This document shows, piece after piece, positions 43,334 through 55,970 of a DNA stretch of 64,000 bases. Below the pieces are notes generated by a model, which saw only the letters and a program-made list of their open reading frames with translations, searched no databases and was not told the DNA's origin. Origin of the DNA: Torymus aiolomorphi. Taxonomy: Eukaryota > Arthropoda > Insecta > Hymenoptera > Torymidae. The stretch's first letter is position 1, and every line of letters starts with the position of its first letter. Position numbers and translations under genes: made by a program. The stretch lies in NCBI GenBank assembly GCA_036365515.1, contig CM070873.1, positions 47,047,011-47,111,010 on the forward strand, read 5' to 3'.

Positions 43334-46152
43334 AAAAAGTTTTATAGATAATAAAATTAATTAAATTTATGTTAGTTAATAGATGAAGTACATAGTTTTT
43401 TATATGCTTATATTAAGTCTGACTATGTATTGATATCTTCTACTCTAATGAATTTTCGTAAAGTTATTTAAAGTTGCATTATCTTATCTTTTCATGAAAA
43501 AGCAATAGCCTGAAAGGTATCTATTATAAAACTGTCTGATATTAGCTGATTGTACAAGAGTGGCAATTTGACGTCATTTTAAGTATCCATGCGACGCTTT
43601 TATATTTAACCGTATAGCTTTTGTGAGTTGTGTATACTTTAAACATTGCATGGATTTAAAATATTTACATTTTACTTAGTTTTTGGAAATCATAAGATCT
43701 GTTATTAATTGCATTTAAAAATGCATATTTTATTCAAATAATAAAGTACTTTCCTTAATACTAAAGTTTCTTTTATAGAAGTGGAGTGTCTGACATTTAA
43801 GGACGTTCACCGGTGGGTGAGATTAGATTTATCGAAGAGCTAAAGTTAGAAGCCTGATTATTATGATAAGCGTGTTTCTGCTAATTAAATTAGTTTATTC
43901 TGTAGATAGATTTCTGCATTTTCGCATTGTGTTAACGTAAAAAGAAAATACTTTACTTCCTAGCAATTAATACCCACAAGTTGTGACTTATAAATATATT
44001 CATGTTCGCATATATGTATATGTAATCTACTAACAGTTTTCTGCTGCTTCAATCAAGTCAGGCACGAAAGCGTTCGGATCCAAATATAGTTCATGCTAGG
44101 ATGGATTGGAATATGCAAAGATAACCCTATGTGTGCATGCACGCAGACGTATGTGCACGCGCGTGTATGTATGTGAATGGCTTCGTAACTCTTTTAATGC
44201 CTTTGCAAGGAAGGGTGTGCACCTTAATGCATCCTAGTTTATCGCATGATAGTGACGCAGCAGAAAAGATTCAATTCATTTACAATCTAGTTTACTTAGA
44301 TAAGCGACTGAATTGCAAAGCATGATACAAGACACATATTAAATTGATATTCTTTCGTATAAATTAAAATTTTTTTTCTTAAATAAAGTTAAGACATTTT
44401 TTTTTCTTTAGTAAACACAGTAGAACATGTAATAATATACAAAAGATGTATCAAATTAAAAGTGGGCATGATTGAAATTCTTAAAAGTTTTTACTAAAAA
44501 TGTTTACATCTAACAAATCAAAGCCAAGCTACGAAATTTCCTATTAAACTCAATCGGCTGCTTAGGTAAAGTTTAAGAGGAGGATGGAGCGAATGAAGCT
44601 ATTTTTGGCGACACTATGAATGCATACACGTTCGTGTTTGCATGACTGGAGGAAGTGGAATACTTGCATAAACACGCGATCGATAATGTTATTTAATGAA
44701 ATATATGGGGGCTATAAACGATTAGCGCGTGTCTTTGGCGTTACAGTAATATAATCAGATCAAATCAATAATCATATAATTATTTCTAAAATCGATATTA
44801 CGTTGAAAATATACTGGTTATAAAATGCTTATAAGTACTCTATTATTGATCAAACAAAAAATCTGTTTAAACTTAGCAATATATTATTTTTCTGAGCTCT
44901 ACAAGATATTATGGATTATGGATTATGAACTATTGACCAATTATAGTTCTTCAAAAAAAAAAACCACTAATGATCAATTTCAACATTGTAGTATTTCTAA
45001 AAAGATAACCAACTTATTTGTTATCTAATATAATCGTTGAGCGCCACTACTACACCAAGTAAGCGTTACGTCCTTTACGTATTCTTAAAATTAAATTCAA
45101 TATTTATACTCTCATCAGTAATTTTCTGACACACAAAACGATGTGATTGCGACTTTCTACGACACAGCACTTTGACCACGCGATATCGTGACGTAGCGAG
45201 CGACCGAAATTACGGAAGCATACACGCGTCGGATTTTTGTGTACATTTCAATTGGAAATCGAACGGCTTACGTTTAAGCGTGTACTTAATTTGTTTAAAA
45301 AGATGATCTCGACTCATCGTCAAAATCATCTTTAACCTAATTTAATAGTGTTATAAAATAAGTGGTAATTACCCGCACAATTCAGTATCGCGCAAATCGA
45401 GACGCGTTCTCCGTACCACTCCACATTGTAAAAAGCAGTAGCACTCTATAAATTACTATAATCTACATTAACTATTTTATTACAAATCTGTATGGCCGTT
45501 ACGAGCCGAAGCCACTCTGTCTAAGGCCGAATCCATCTCAAATCAGGTGGTCCGCGTATGCCTATGTCACCGATCATTTTGGGATAAAAGTATTTATGTT
45601 CTTCTCCAAAAATTATTTGACCCGTATATTTTTATTTTTTTGTTGCAACAAAATTTCATGCGTTCAGCAATGCCGCAAAATTCCGAGAAAATCCTTACTT
45701 AGAAATAAATTTTTTCAATGTAATTTTCAAACAGCTACTACTTCACCAGTTTTTTAAGCTTTTTAGCGTGTAACACATAATTTCACTCAGGTTTGAGCCC
45801 TCTTTCATGGTCTGTATGTTATTTAAAAAAAAAAAATATACCCGAGTTATACACTTTTTACTGAAAAATGCAGTTTTTAGAAAAATGCATTTTTCTCGAA
45901 AAAGCTTATTTTTTTTCTCAATTTTCTTTTGTCGTGATAGAGAACGTAAATAGCTATCTAGACGTGTTTGTGAGATTCGCGGGTTTTCAGCTGGGATAGC
46001 GATCACTAATGAGATAACACACAAACAAATTTTTCACGCTTAGCGCTTATGTATAGTGATATAACACTGATATAACAGTTAATATAAAGATGTTTATCTT
46101 TGTGCGTATATAAGTAATATACACAGGTATCTACATATATGTATGTATTTTT

Positions 46153-47010
46153 TTATTTATGTCTTATATTATTTTTATAACTACCTTTGTTTTTCGGCTT
46201 CATAATTGTTACTTCAGTAAGGGGACGATCAGCGGTCTTTGCTGTTAAACAATGTACTTTATCATTGCACGTTTCTTTAATCCATAAGTGAGTTTTTTGA
46301 ATTCCAGGATACTTAGCTTTATTATGAATCACAGCCCAGTTTTCAGCGAAGTCTACTTGAAGAACTAAATGATATGGGTCTTTTTTAGCATTTTTTCTTT
46401 CTGCTTTTATAGCTTTGCGTTGTATATTTTTTACATACATGTGAGTACAAACCTTCATGGTCCAAACCGAAAGTTCATCTTTAAAAGCAGAAATTGACAC
46501 TGTTTTTTTAATCAAGTTATCGTTATCCCACAAACCATATGTAATTTCTTCTATGCCTTCTATATCTTGCAGTTTTAGAACATGAAACGTAATTCCGTTA
46601 CTGCCTGGACACATTTTACATTCTTGTAAATATCATATATCAGATGGTTCAGAACACATTGTTGCGTTTATTATTTCTGACCGAATTTCATCCAACTCTG
46701 TAACGTTACTCCCTCTGAAATTAATTAAGCTTGTAAGAAATAAATCATAATTTGCACAATAGATACAGAAACAAACTTCTTTCATGGGGCTAAGTAAGAC
46801 ATATTTTGGTCGCAAACTATAAAACTTCGATTTACCAATTCTCAATGCGGGATAATCATTTTTAAATGTTTCATACGTTGCTTTCAGATTTCGAGTAAGG
46901 AAACGTTTAACTTTCTTCTCTTTTTTATCATTTATTTTAACAGTAATAACGTCACTCTTATTAGGACCCTGCCTTGAACAATTAAAATCGTCATTTATAT
47001 AATATTCCAT
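46153..47010 (-). pseudogene. Putative DDE-type transposase, one in-frame TGA
   Basis: Two minus-strand frames, 47010-46633 (125 aa) and 46614-46153 (153 aa), are in the same phase and separated only by a TGA and six sense codons. Recognisable parts are a YPALRIGKSKFYSLRPKYV motif, Cys-rich segments (CFCIYCANYD; CKMCPG after the stop), and LVLQVDFAENWAVI, whose Asp fits the first acidic residue of a DDE nuclease. This set of motifs recurs in uncharacterised transposon proteins of insects. An upstream frame (about 47030-47120) with YSEPEAYTGHPIDE is cut off by a stop. The C-terminal catalytic part is missing after 46153. Not functional. Confidence 0.65.
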
Positions 47011-47220
47011 AACAATTTTTTAGGTCCTTTCATCAATTGGATGGCCTGTGTATGCTTCTGGTTCTGAGTAAACTCCCTTTTCTTGTGCAAGACTTTTCGC
47101 TCTTTCTATCATGTTCATTGTTGTGTCTGGAATACATGTGTATTACTTATATACGCACAAAGATAAACGTCTTTATATTGACTGTTGTATCATTGTTATA
47201 TCACTACATATAAGCGTTAA

Positions 47221-47732
47221 GGTGGCTCCGTCGAATTAGCGAAGTCGATAAATAAGAAAAAAGAAAAATACCTACTAAAAGTACGAATTTTAACTTTTTT
47301 TGGCATTTTTCTCAAGTAGGGCTACCAGGTGAAATACCGAGAAAAAAATTTGCGAAAATTCAATTTTTAACATAGGCTCTTAGGAGAGAAAAGCATTTTT
47401 CCTCGTCATTTCATGAAAATCGATAATTTGTTCATAAAGCCACCTAGAGAGTATAGCATTTGAGCTACAAAATCTTTTTCTGTGAAGAAAATATCAAGTC
47501 ACCAGCAAAATTTAAATTTAATTTCATAAAAACCGCAAATCGTGCTTTTTACACCCATATATATCGCATGTATTGTGGTTATTTTTATGTATCATAACAT
47601 ATAATAAGTCCACATATGTGCAGTACATGATATTGTACTACTATAAATAAAAATTTACTGGTCATTTGACAAAAAAAATATTGGTGCCCCCCGGGGCCCG
47701 TCATAGATACGGCCCAGCACGACGGAGCCACC
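47221..47732. mobile_element. 512-bp TTAA element nested in the 2.7-kb transposon
   Basis: Ends GGTGGCTCCGTCG and CGACGGAGCCACC face each other and are flanked by TTAA (47217-47220, 47733-47736). The opposite arm of the host element shows the empty site (AAGCGCTAAGCGTGAAAAA), which confirms both boundaries. No coding. A related copy begins at 55251. Confidence 0.9.
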
Positions 47733-48539
47733 TTAAGCGTGAAAAATTTGTTTGTGTGTTATCTCATTAGTGATCGCTATCCCAGTGGAAAATTCGTGAA
47801 TCTCACAAACACGCCTAGATAGCTATTTACGTTCTCTATCATGACAAAAGAAAATTGAGAAAACAAAATAGGCTTTTTCGAGAAAAATGCATTTTTCAGT
47901 AAAAAGTGCACAACTCGGGTATTTTTTATTTTTTTTTTTTTAATAACATACAGACCATGAAAGAGGGCTCAAACCTGAAGGAAATTTTGTGTTACACGCT
48001 AAAAAGCTCAAAAAACTGGTGAAGCAGTAGATGTTTGAAAATTACATTGAAAAAATTTATTTCTAAATAAGGATTTTCTCGGAATTTTGCGGCATTGCTG
48101 AACGCATGAAATTTTGTTGCAACAAAAAAATAAAAATATACGGGTCAAATAATTTTTGGAGAAGAAAATAAATACTTTTATCCCAAAATGATCGGTGACA
48201 TAGGCATACGCGGGCCACCTGATTTGAGATGGATTCGGCCCTAATTTAAACTTGTTGAATAAATTAAAACACAGCTACTTCATTTCAAGAACCTACACCA
48301 AAGGGAAAAGGTAATTAATCATCACGAATTATCCATCAACAATATAAGAGTACGTTCCTTAACTTGCGAGACTTAACATAAGTATAATTTCGAAGCCCAA
48401 CTTGCATTCATCGATCTAGTGTTTCAATACAAACCTTAAAAACCAAATTTCTCAAAAACATGAAAAATGGACTTAAATCGTTTTACTCGGCACCTACAGA
48501 AATATTTTTAGCGTTTTAAGAATATGCAACTTTAACCGT

Positions 48540-49400
48540 AGATAAAATGAAGTTAGAATTATTCATTTCCAATGTTAGACCGATCAAAGACGATTTAAAA
48601 AAAAAAGGTTCTTTTAACATTTTTCGTGTAAGATGCGCAGTTTTTAAGAGAAAAATTATTCAAGTATTGCGAAAACACGATTTTTGCCATTTTCAGTATT
48701 CTATTACTAAAACAATTTTAATCTTTTCCGTATAATCTTATTAACCTTAATCTATTATATTAATGATTAAATAAAGATTTTCATACTACAAAAGTTGAGA
48801 AACCATTTCCGTCGAGAAACGAATTCCAACGACTTGCGTTAGCAATCGTTATCGATAATGTTTATACTTCAATAAGATATAGTTTCTTAGACGCTAGAGA
48901 TCTTCTCAAAAATACTTTCTAAATTAGAATAAGGAAAATTCACTTATTACACATGTCAATATTCACGTATTTGGAAAGTAAAAAGTCGTCCGCAACGAAT
49001 AAGTGAATATTCATTAACCTGTATTTCATTGAAACTTCTTTAGAGCCTAAGAAAATATACCTTCTTCAAGAATAAAAATTATCGATATTGAATACTAACG
49101 CAAGTTCCTGGAATTATAGCGCGCAGCACGACTGAATATTTTTTGACTTTTATAGTATGAAAATCTGGTCTATTTAATCAAAAACTAACCATCGTGGATT
49201 CAAAGTATATATTATTATAATATAGTAACATTGATAAGGTTACGAAAATAGATTAAAATTGCTGTAGTAATAGGGTAGTGAAATGGCCAAAATCGTGTTT
49301 TTGCAAAACTTCAATGTTTTTCTCAAAATCTGTGCATCTTATCAAAACTCTTATACGAACCATTTTTGTTCGATCAACCAGAGAATTGAAATTTTTTTTA
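48540..49400. repeat. Imperfect large inverted repeat
   Basis: The left arm (about 48540-48790; for example AAACACGATTTTTGCCATTT) is matched in inverse by about 49150-49400 (AAATGGCCAAAATCGTGTTT). An inner pair, GACTTGCGTTAG with CTAACGCAAGTT, lies near 48835 and 49095. Old foldback element. Confidence 0.65.
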
Positions 49401-49401
49401 C

Positions 49402-49586
49402 ACCACTCTAACCTCAAAATCATAACTTTAATATGATTATTCGGCTCTCGTGGTGTAAAATACGGTACGACACTGGTGCGTAAGGTGATTTTTACCGCAT
49501 TCGACTTTTCGCACTCGCTTCGCTCGTGCGAAAAATGTCTCCTGCGGTAAATAATCACCTTCCACACCCGTATCGTAATGTACTAT
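49402..49586. repeat. Hairpin module 14
   Basis: The stem GGTGATTTTTACCGCA pairs with TGCGGTAAATAATCACC, and an inner stem TTTTCGCAC pairs with GTGCGAAAA around TCGCTTCGCT. The left part CCTCAAAATCATAACTTTAA resembles module 13, and the end is CACCCGTATCGTAATGTACTATT. Confidence 0.8.
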
Positions 49587-49597
49587 TTCCGCCCTTT

Positions 49598-49776
49598 AAC
49601 CTCAAAATGCCATCTTAAATGTCATTTTGCGGCCTCGGACGGAAAAATACGTTACTGAAACGTGGACGTAAGAGAATTTTTACCTCATGCGACTTTTCGA
49701 CCTCGCTTCGCTCGGCCAAAAAACGTCGCATGAGGTAAATAATCCTCTTCCGCCCGCGTTAGTAATATACTATTTT
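49598..49776. repeat. Hairpin module 15
   Basis: Directly follows module 14 in the same orientation. The left part is CCTCAAAATGCCATCTTAAA. Stem TTTTTACCTCATGCGAC pairs with GTCGCATGAGGTAAATAA around CCTCGCTTCGCTCGG, and the end is CGCGTTAGTAATATACTATT. Same plan with different stem sequence, meaning compensatory divergence. Confidence 0.8.
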
Positions 49777-50626
49777 TAATGTAAAAATTCAAAATTATTT
49801 ATACAATTTGTTAATAACAATTAAATGAACAGTCTAGCTATGGTTCACCCTCGAAATTTGGATTCAGTACGTCAAAATCCATAATACAAGAAAAGCTTGG
49901 ATACAGCCATCCGAATTGAAAATGCTACAAAATCCCCCCCGGCTCCTAGACTATAGTTTCCGCGACGGATGCTCTCCTAGCTAAGCTGGGTGTATTTCGT
50001 CGAGTCTTCTTTATATTGTAAGTGCATCTAGACCTTAGCTGTCACGTCAGCATTCCACATGACAACATGACAAAATTAGATACCATTAAATTAGATAATA
50101 CCATTACCTTAGATACTGTTGGAATTAAAAATTAAAATTAAAGTAGCTAACAAATCAATTTCGCTCATTTTTATATTTTCTTATTTTCTCTACTTTCGCT
50201 GAAGAGACTGTATAGTCATTGTTCTCCAGCTCGCCTCCGTCCACTTACTTTTCTTTTCAACCCACGCGCGCATTATGCAGAATAATTACTTTTCCTGCAC
50301 TGGTCCTGCAATATACATTTTGTTTCGAGTTTCATTTATACTTCTTATCGCGATCTTCGATTTTATTTCATGGAAATGCAATTTTGTTTTGAATGAGTTT
50401 AATTTTTAAAACAAGGGATAGGCGATGGCGGCGAAAAGAATGATTAATTGTTGATTTTATTTTACGGCTTGTAGATGTAACTGAAGATTGAATTTTTTAC
50501 TTATTTTTCAGCTACTTGAAGCTTTTTCGATTCTTTCAATTGCACTTTAAAACTTATCATAATATAATAGTTCTTATGCTTCTACAAACGTTTTATAGTA
50601 GAGCACCTAATGTGTTAGGTAATTAA

Positions 50627-51049
50627 TTCTTATAAAATAGCCCAAGATATAATCTGTAGCCCTATTTAACTCAGAGATATGGCATTTTCAATTTTTGGCA
50701 TTGGCGCAGCTTTTTGAGAAAACTTCCATGGATTTTCATGGGACAATGCCATATAAGATTTCCAGAAACAAATAATTTGTAAATGCTCAAAACCGCAAAA
50801 AAAAACATCAAAATTCATAAAATTCATAAATTAAAAATAGTTTTTTCCATAAAAAAAAAATTTGGTTCAGGAAATCTTCTATTTTCAACTCTTCGTGCCA
50901 TAACTGCATGAATTTCAAGCAATTTAGGCATTGAAAATCCATGGAATAGTTTTCTCAAAAAGTTGCGCCAATGCCAAAAATTGAAAGTGTTATATCTCTG
51001 AATAAAATAGGGCTACAGATCATATCTTGGGCCATTTTATAAGAAATAG
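50627..51049. repeat. 423-bp TIR element
   Basis: Arms of about 110 bp starting TTCTTATAAAATAGCCCAAG on the left match the right end inverted (TTCTTATAAAATGGCCCAAG), continuing through CTGTAGCCCTATTT and TTTTTGGCATTGGCGCA. AT-rich, non-coding. Confidence 0.8.
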
Positions 51050-51271
51050 TGTATTAACGCCTTTCTTATTTATTATAATCTACATAGAGAATGCGGCACG
51101 AACAATATTAACAAATTTTAATATGATGGTGAGATGAAAAAAGATATAGATGAAGATTTTCGTAGGCCCTTAGTTGCTATGTCGAAAAACGATTATTCCA
51201 GTCTCGCTTTTTGAGCACAAAAACCACGAAAATCCAAACCTGTGTCTCAAAAAATATCGAGTACACAAAAC

Positions 51272-51411
51272 GTGGGCTTTTTTGACCTCGTGTGTTTGCA
51301 GTACTCCTCTTCGGCTCGTGCTAGCTCGCCTTCTACTCGTACTGCAAACTCCACACTCGGTCTAAATAAGCCCACTTTACGCTCTTGGAGCACTATATAC
51401 TATTATAATAT
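51272..51411. repeat. Hairpin module 16
   Basis: GTGGGCTT, ACC, CGTGTG and TTGCAGTAC on the left pair with GTACTGCAA, CACAC, GGT and AAGCCCAC on the right. The loop contains CTCTTCGGCTCG. The end is GCACTATATACTATTATAAT. Confidence 0.78.
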
Positions 51412-51416
51412 TGATC

Positions 51417-52020
51417 TCTTCTTAAAAAGTTGATGACCGGGAGATGTGAAGCCTCTATAAATTTGATTTGCGATTGGCTCTTAGAAGGCGCGAGAATTTA
51501 AAATCAAATATATGCATCTTTATTTGATGATTATTATTTATTGGATTGAAAATGATTAAAATGAAAAGTATTCAATAAATAATAATTAAATTAATGTTAC
51601 AGTTGTAGTTTAAAATAAATAAATAACACGTTATAATTGTTTGTTAAAGTGATAACCAGAAGTAAAACACAATACGATTAGTTATTAAATTGGGCGGTAA
51701 AATTCAGAACAATAAGCAAATTTTGAATTTTAGCAATCAAGAAAGAGTTTTGAGAATTAGAATGAAAAGTAAAAGAGGTTCTTTTAAATAAATCGTGTCA
51801 ATATATACAATACTTCATGAAAAAATATTCGAATAACTCATAGTTTCTAACCTCAAAATTGAGAATTGGTTAAGGCAAAATGTACTTCAGTATTATATCA
51901 ATTATTGAAGATGCATTAAAATTAAAAGAAAAAGATTTTTAACATATAACGAATATATTATTCTTAGCATGTTTAATAAAGAAAACATGAAGCGTACGCA
52001 GCGCGCATGAATTTAGCTAG
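51417..52020. repeat. Relic of the 40.75-kb foldback family
   Basis: TCTTCTTAAAAAGTTGATGA with GGCGCGAGAATTT follow the outer part of the 40751-41727 arm. AACATGAAGCGTACGCAGCGC (about 51985) resembles its inner part. Confidence 0.5.
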
Positions 52021-52444
52021 AAAAAACTTCAATTGCAAAGGAACAATGAAATCTGAGCCCCTTTAAAACTTCAAAAAAGTTTATTTCTGAAAAAGTTGCT
52101 TTGACCCAAAAATGTGTTTATAATAATTTTTTATCTCAAAACTTGAAAGATTTGTAATTTTATCTAACGATGTAATAAGCAAAAAGTAAGGACAGAAATA
52201 ATCCTTGAATGTTTTGTTTTTCTTACTCTCGTAAATCTCGAGCCTTCACGTGAAATAGCAAATCATTACTGAGCTGACAGACCATTACTAACGAAACATA
52301 GACAGGTGTGCCGTACCTTATCTTTACGAGGCAATTGAATTACTCGGTGGGCAGCTACTTATGTCCCGCAGGGTGATCCCCCCTTTACGCGTATGGTCTA
52401 GATACGACTTCTATATGGTACCATATCCGGCTTTATTTTCCCAG

Positions 52445-52617
52445 GTGTAGCTGTCGCGGCCTCGGTCTTCACCATCACGGCGATGAGCATCGACAGGTAC
52501 CTGGCGATAAGGAGCCCGATTGCCTTCAGGCGGGTGTTCAATCGTAAAAGCACGCTAATCGTTATTGTAACGCTTTGGGTCGTCGCCTTGAGCATCTTCG
52601 CACCCGTTCTCAGAGCG
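52445..52617 (+). CDS. Class A neuropeptide GPCR, exon encoding TM3-TM4
   Basis: Fifty-seven codons (first one split) encode the rest of TM3 (VAVAASVFTITAMSIDRYLA), with the E/DRY motif as DRY, followed by IRSPIAFRRVFNRKS (second intracellular loop) and TM4 (LIVIVTLWVVALSIFAPVL, with the conserved Trp). The acceptor is TTTATTTTCCCAG|GT and the donor AGAGCG|GTTAGT at 52617/52618, phase 0. DRY contacts the G protein in the active receptor. An open frame continues into the intron but loses TM character at the donor, so the splice is preferred. Confidence 0.92.
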
Positions 52618-53185
52618 GTTAGTATGTGCCTCCAGTGCTTATCTTTGCTAATTACAATCTTATATTTTTTCTTATCCATTTTAAGAATGTATGTTTTTCA
52701 ATTTTAATCTTATACTATTTAAAAGCATTTAATAAAGTAATAAAACTTAAAAAATAATGATAAAGACTGTATTATTTTTATTTAATAACATCATTTAAGT
52801 GTACAGAATAATGTTTAGTTGATAATAATTTATTGGAATAGTTTTATTTTGTTTTCAAGCAAATTACTTATTGCGTAATATAATGATGTGTCTACTGTCT
52901 AGTGCACAATTACTACACGATTGCCTACATACTACGATCGCTTGCAGTATATCGATATACTATAAATCAAAACCATTCATTTGCCACGTATAAATGCATT
53001 CGAATTGTGCATTTAATATTGATCCTAGAGTAATTACAATTTAAACATTTATTTCGTAATGACGGTAGAGATTCTTAATTTAAAAAGTAATTTCTATAAT
53101 AATAATGACTTCTATTACAGTAAAACGAATTTAAGTATACAAATTCGATTCAAAATCTTTCTTATGAATGCATGTTTTTTTATTA

Positions 53186-53880
53186 CCCCGGGAAAAAATG
53201 ATTTATATATGACCATACATACCCATATAAACATACATGTTTGTATATAACCAAGTGTAGTCATACATGACTATATATAGTATAATACTTTTGTAGTTGT
53301 CTTCATACATATCCATATGCATCCATATATGGACGTATATGAAGGTGTATGAAGGTATATGAATATAACCATATATGTCTATGTATAATCATATATATTC
53401 ATACGTGACTATATATGTGGTCATGCATGACCATAAATGGATAATACTTATTGAAAACATTAAAACACATTTAATCAATACAATAAATATTTAATAACAT
53501 ATAATTAAGTAATATATTATAAATAAATAATACATATGTAATTCCACACATACTTTCATGTTGTTAAATGATTACATTTAACGAGTTCAAATCTAAAATA
53601 ACTTGCATATATATCATTTTGTTATCAGATAACTTAATGGAAACATGCCCAGTCAATAAAGGCATGTAGTCTCCCAAGTCGAAGGTTGCAAGGTTAATCC
53701 CAACTTGCAATGAACTTTTTTTTACAAAGTATTAATTTCTAAATTAAAAAATTTTAATATTTTAATATCAATTTACGCTATTTTTTATGTTTTACATTTT
53801 AATTTATAATGAATATTTATGTTTACCGTATATAAGGTCATATGTAGTCATATATATGGATCATTTTTTCTCCGGAAACC
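53186..53880. mobile_element. 0.69-kb TIR element
   Basis: CCGGGAAAAAATGATTTATA on the left and, inverted, CCGGAGAAAAAATGATCCAT on the right mark the ends, with TA left of 53186. The interior has many ATATATGACCATACAT-type words and, near 53645-53710, a faint tRNA-like string (box-B-like AGGTTAATCCC). Confidence 0.62.
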
Positions 53881-54441
53881 CTATAATGCCCAAATTAAAT
53901 TCCTGGTGAATAAAAATTCTGGAAAATTTCAGAGATGCTTTATAATTATTTTCTGAATCATTTAAGCAATACAAAGTTTTTCAGAGTTACCTCGATTTCT
54001 GTGTAACTAAAAGTGATTTAAATGGAGGTCAAGACCGGAAATGATACACATTGACCTGATAAACATATTTATTTTGTATAACGTCAAGTTTATGGTATAA
54101 ATAATTTTAAAAAACGATAAAAGTCAAAGTAGCAAATGTGCTACATGGGTACTGGTGGGTAAAAGAAAACAATTTTTTCCATAATTTTTCCATAGTGGTT
54201 GTTTAATTTTTTTTTTTTTTAATTTATTCCATAAATGTGAAACAATTTTATTTTTTCACATTGAACGAAAAATGATATCATTTTCGCCAAAATAACTAGT
54301 CAGTTTTTCTTTTACATCAAGTAAAAAAATAAACGTTTAAATTTTATTTTTTTTCCCGCTCTTGCTATTCTTGAATTTGGGTTATATTTCTTTTCAATTC
54401 TACACTGACGTTTCAACAATATTAATATCTGGATAAAAACG

Positions 54442-54489
<48 letters not shown>
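54442..54489. repeat. (ATT)n microsatellite
   Basis: Sixteen ATT units in the receptor intron. Confidence 0.97.
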
Positions 54490-54970
54490 TTATTTTAGTT
54501 GTATTAGCTACTCTTTTTCAGGTCGAATAATACGATTCAATAGGTTTCAAATCCGTTTTATTTCATTACAATCAATTTTTGTAGCCTGAAAGTGCTTGGA
54601 TGAATTCGTCCTAGTAGTCGCTAAAGGGTTAAACCTCGATTACGTAATTACTATTTAAATATACCAGTTAATTTTCTACTAGGTTCTTTATAAATGTTTT
54701 CTTATTTATAGTATGCTCATGATGTTATTATTATAAGTTCATAATAAACTCCGAGTATTTGGTTTAATTTAAAAAGTTGTATATCTAAAAAGTACAAGTT
54801 CTTTAAAATAAACGATAAAATAAAAAATGGAGATTACGTAACACTAAAAATATTAGTACAGACGAAAATGTATTTTATATAAATTAAAAAAAATTTTATT
54901 CCAAATCTCTCACTTTCAAGCGTTTATTTTTGATAACTTATGAAGTGTTCCGCTTGAAAACTGTGGGCAG

Positions 54971-55157
54971 GTGACGCTCCAGAGTCCTACAACGGACTTA
55001 GACAACATCACGCTCGCGGGTCAGTGGGCATCGGAGGAGGGCTTGCAGATGCCGAAACCCCCGGCCTTCTACGTCTGCTCAGAAGATTTCAAGCCTCTCG
55101 GTATTCACGCGCACATTTTTGGGGCTGTGTGCTTCGTTCTCGTCTACGCCATTCCAG
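54971..55157 (+). CDS. Class A neuropeptide GPCR, exon encoding ECL2-TM5
   Basis: Sixty-two codons plus one base encode the second extracellular loop and TM5. The loop is long, with a potential N-glycosylation site (DNIT) and FYVCSEDF, whose Cys should pair with the Cys of ELMCK in the first exon. TM5 is HIFGAVCFVLVYAIP, with the conserved Pro near its end. The acceptor is TGGGCAG|GTG and the donor CCAG|GTGAGT at 55157/55158, phase 1. With the two upstream exons this gives a continuous 167-residue receptor segment. Exons for TM6 (CWxP) and TM7 (NPxxY) were not found up to 64 kb, so they lie beyond the window. Confidence 0.92.
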
Positions 55158-55250
55158 GTGAGTTCCTCTTCTTTTTCGTCTGCTCGTAAATCGAATGGCC
55201 CCTCGCGTTTTCTCTTATATGAGAGTATTAACGTGGCTTGACAGAGCACT

Positions 55251-55970
55251 CAAGGCGGCTCCGGCGAATTAGCGAAATCGATATGTAAGAAAAAAGCTAC
55301 CTATACTAAAAGTGCAAATTTGAAGTTTTTCATTGATTTTTGTTCAAGTATGGTCACCAGGTGAACTACAGAAAGACGTTTTTCCTCGTCAGCATTTCAG
55401 TTACAAAATATTATTACGTAATGAAAATACAAAGTCACCAGCAAAATTTAAATTCAATTTCATAAAAACCGAAAATTAGGCTTTTTACACGCATATGTAT
55501 ATCGCATGCATTGTGATTATTTTTATATCTATAATAACACAATATAATAGGTAGATGTAGATAGTAAATGATATTTTACTACTTTAAATAAGATTTCGCT
55601 GGTAATTTGACATTGTTCTTTCCAATCACAACATTGCAATATGCGAATTCGAACTTAGCACCACAAAATACATAACAAAATTTCAGTGCAAGCGAAAACT
55701 TTAAAAAGTCTATAAAGTCATAGCTGTCTCCTAGACTATATACAATGCTACGGACTCCTAAACTTCCACTACCCAAATAATTATCATACGCTAATGAAAT
55801 CCAAAAAAGCGGTAGCCTGTATTTTTTCTTGTACCAAAAGGTACGCTAATATTAAATCAGAATTTGGTTTCAATGAATATGCAGCTGAAGCTTGATTTTT
55901 ATCCATTTTTTCAACAGTTACGACCACTGTGCCCCGGGGCCCCCACTAGTACAGCCACTAGTAATTCAGT
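55251..55970. repeat. Relative of the 47.2-kb TTAA element, degraded
   Basis: GGCGGCTCCGGCGAATTAGC, AAGTCACCAGCAAAATTTAAA and CATAAAAACCG follow the same order as 47221-47560, and CCCCGGGGCCC near 55930 matches 47690. About 55600-55900 is extra sequence. The right terminus is decayed. Confidence 0.65.

Larger units (their letters stand above)
45525..48241 (-). mobile_element. 2.7-kb foldback DNA transposon with broken transposase
   Basis: Ends AAGGCCGAATCCATCTC and (inward from the right) GGGCCGAATCCATCTC are bordered by TA (45523-45524, 48242-48243). Inverted arms of about 600 bp pair over most of their length; the right arm is interrupted by a 512-bp TTAA element. The centre encodes a transposase on the minus strand, broken by one in-frame stop and probably truncated. 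Superfamily not assigned; a TA duplication is compatible with several. Confidence 0.85.

Noticed and set aside
46633..46635. In-frame TGA read as selenocysteine
   Set aside because: No reason to expect a selenoprotein transposase; no SECIS-like element was identified and the element is otherwise truncated.
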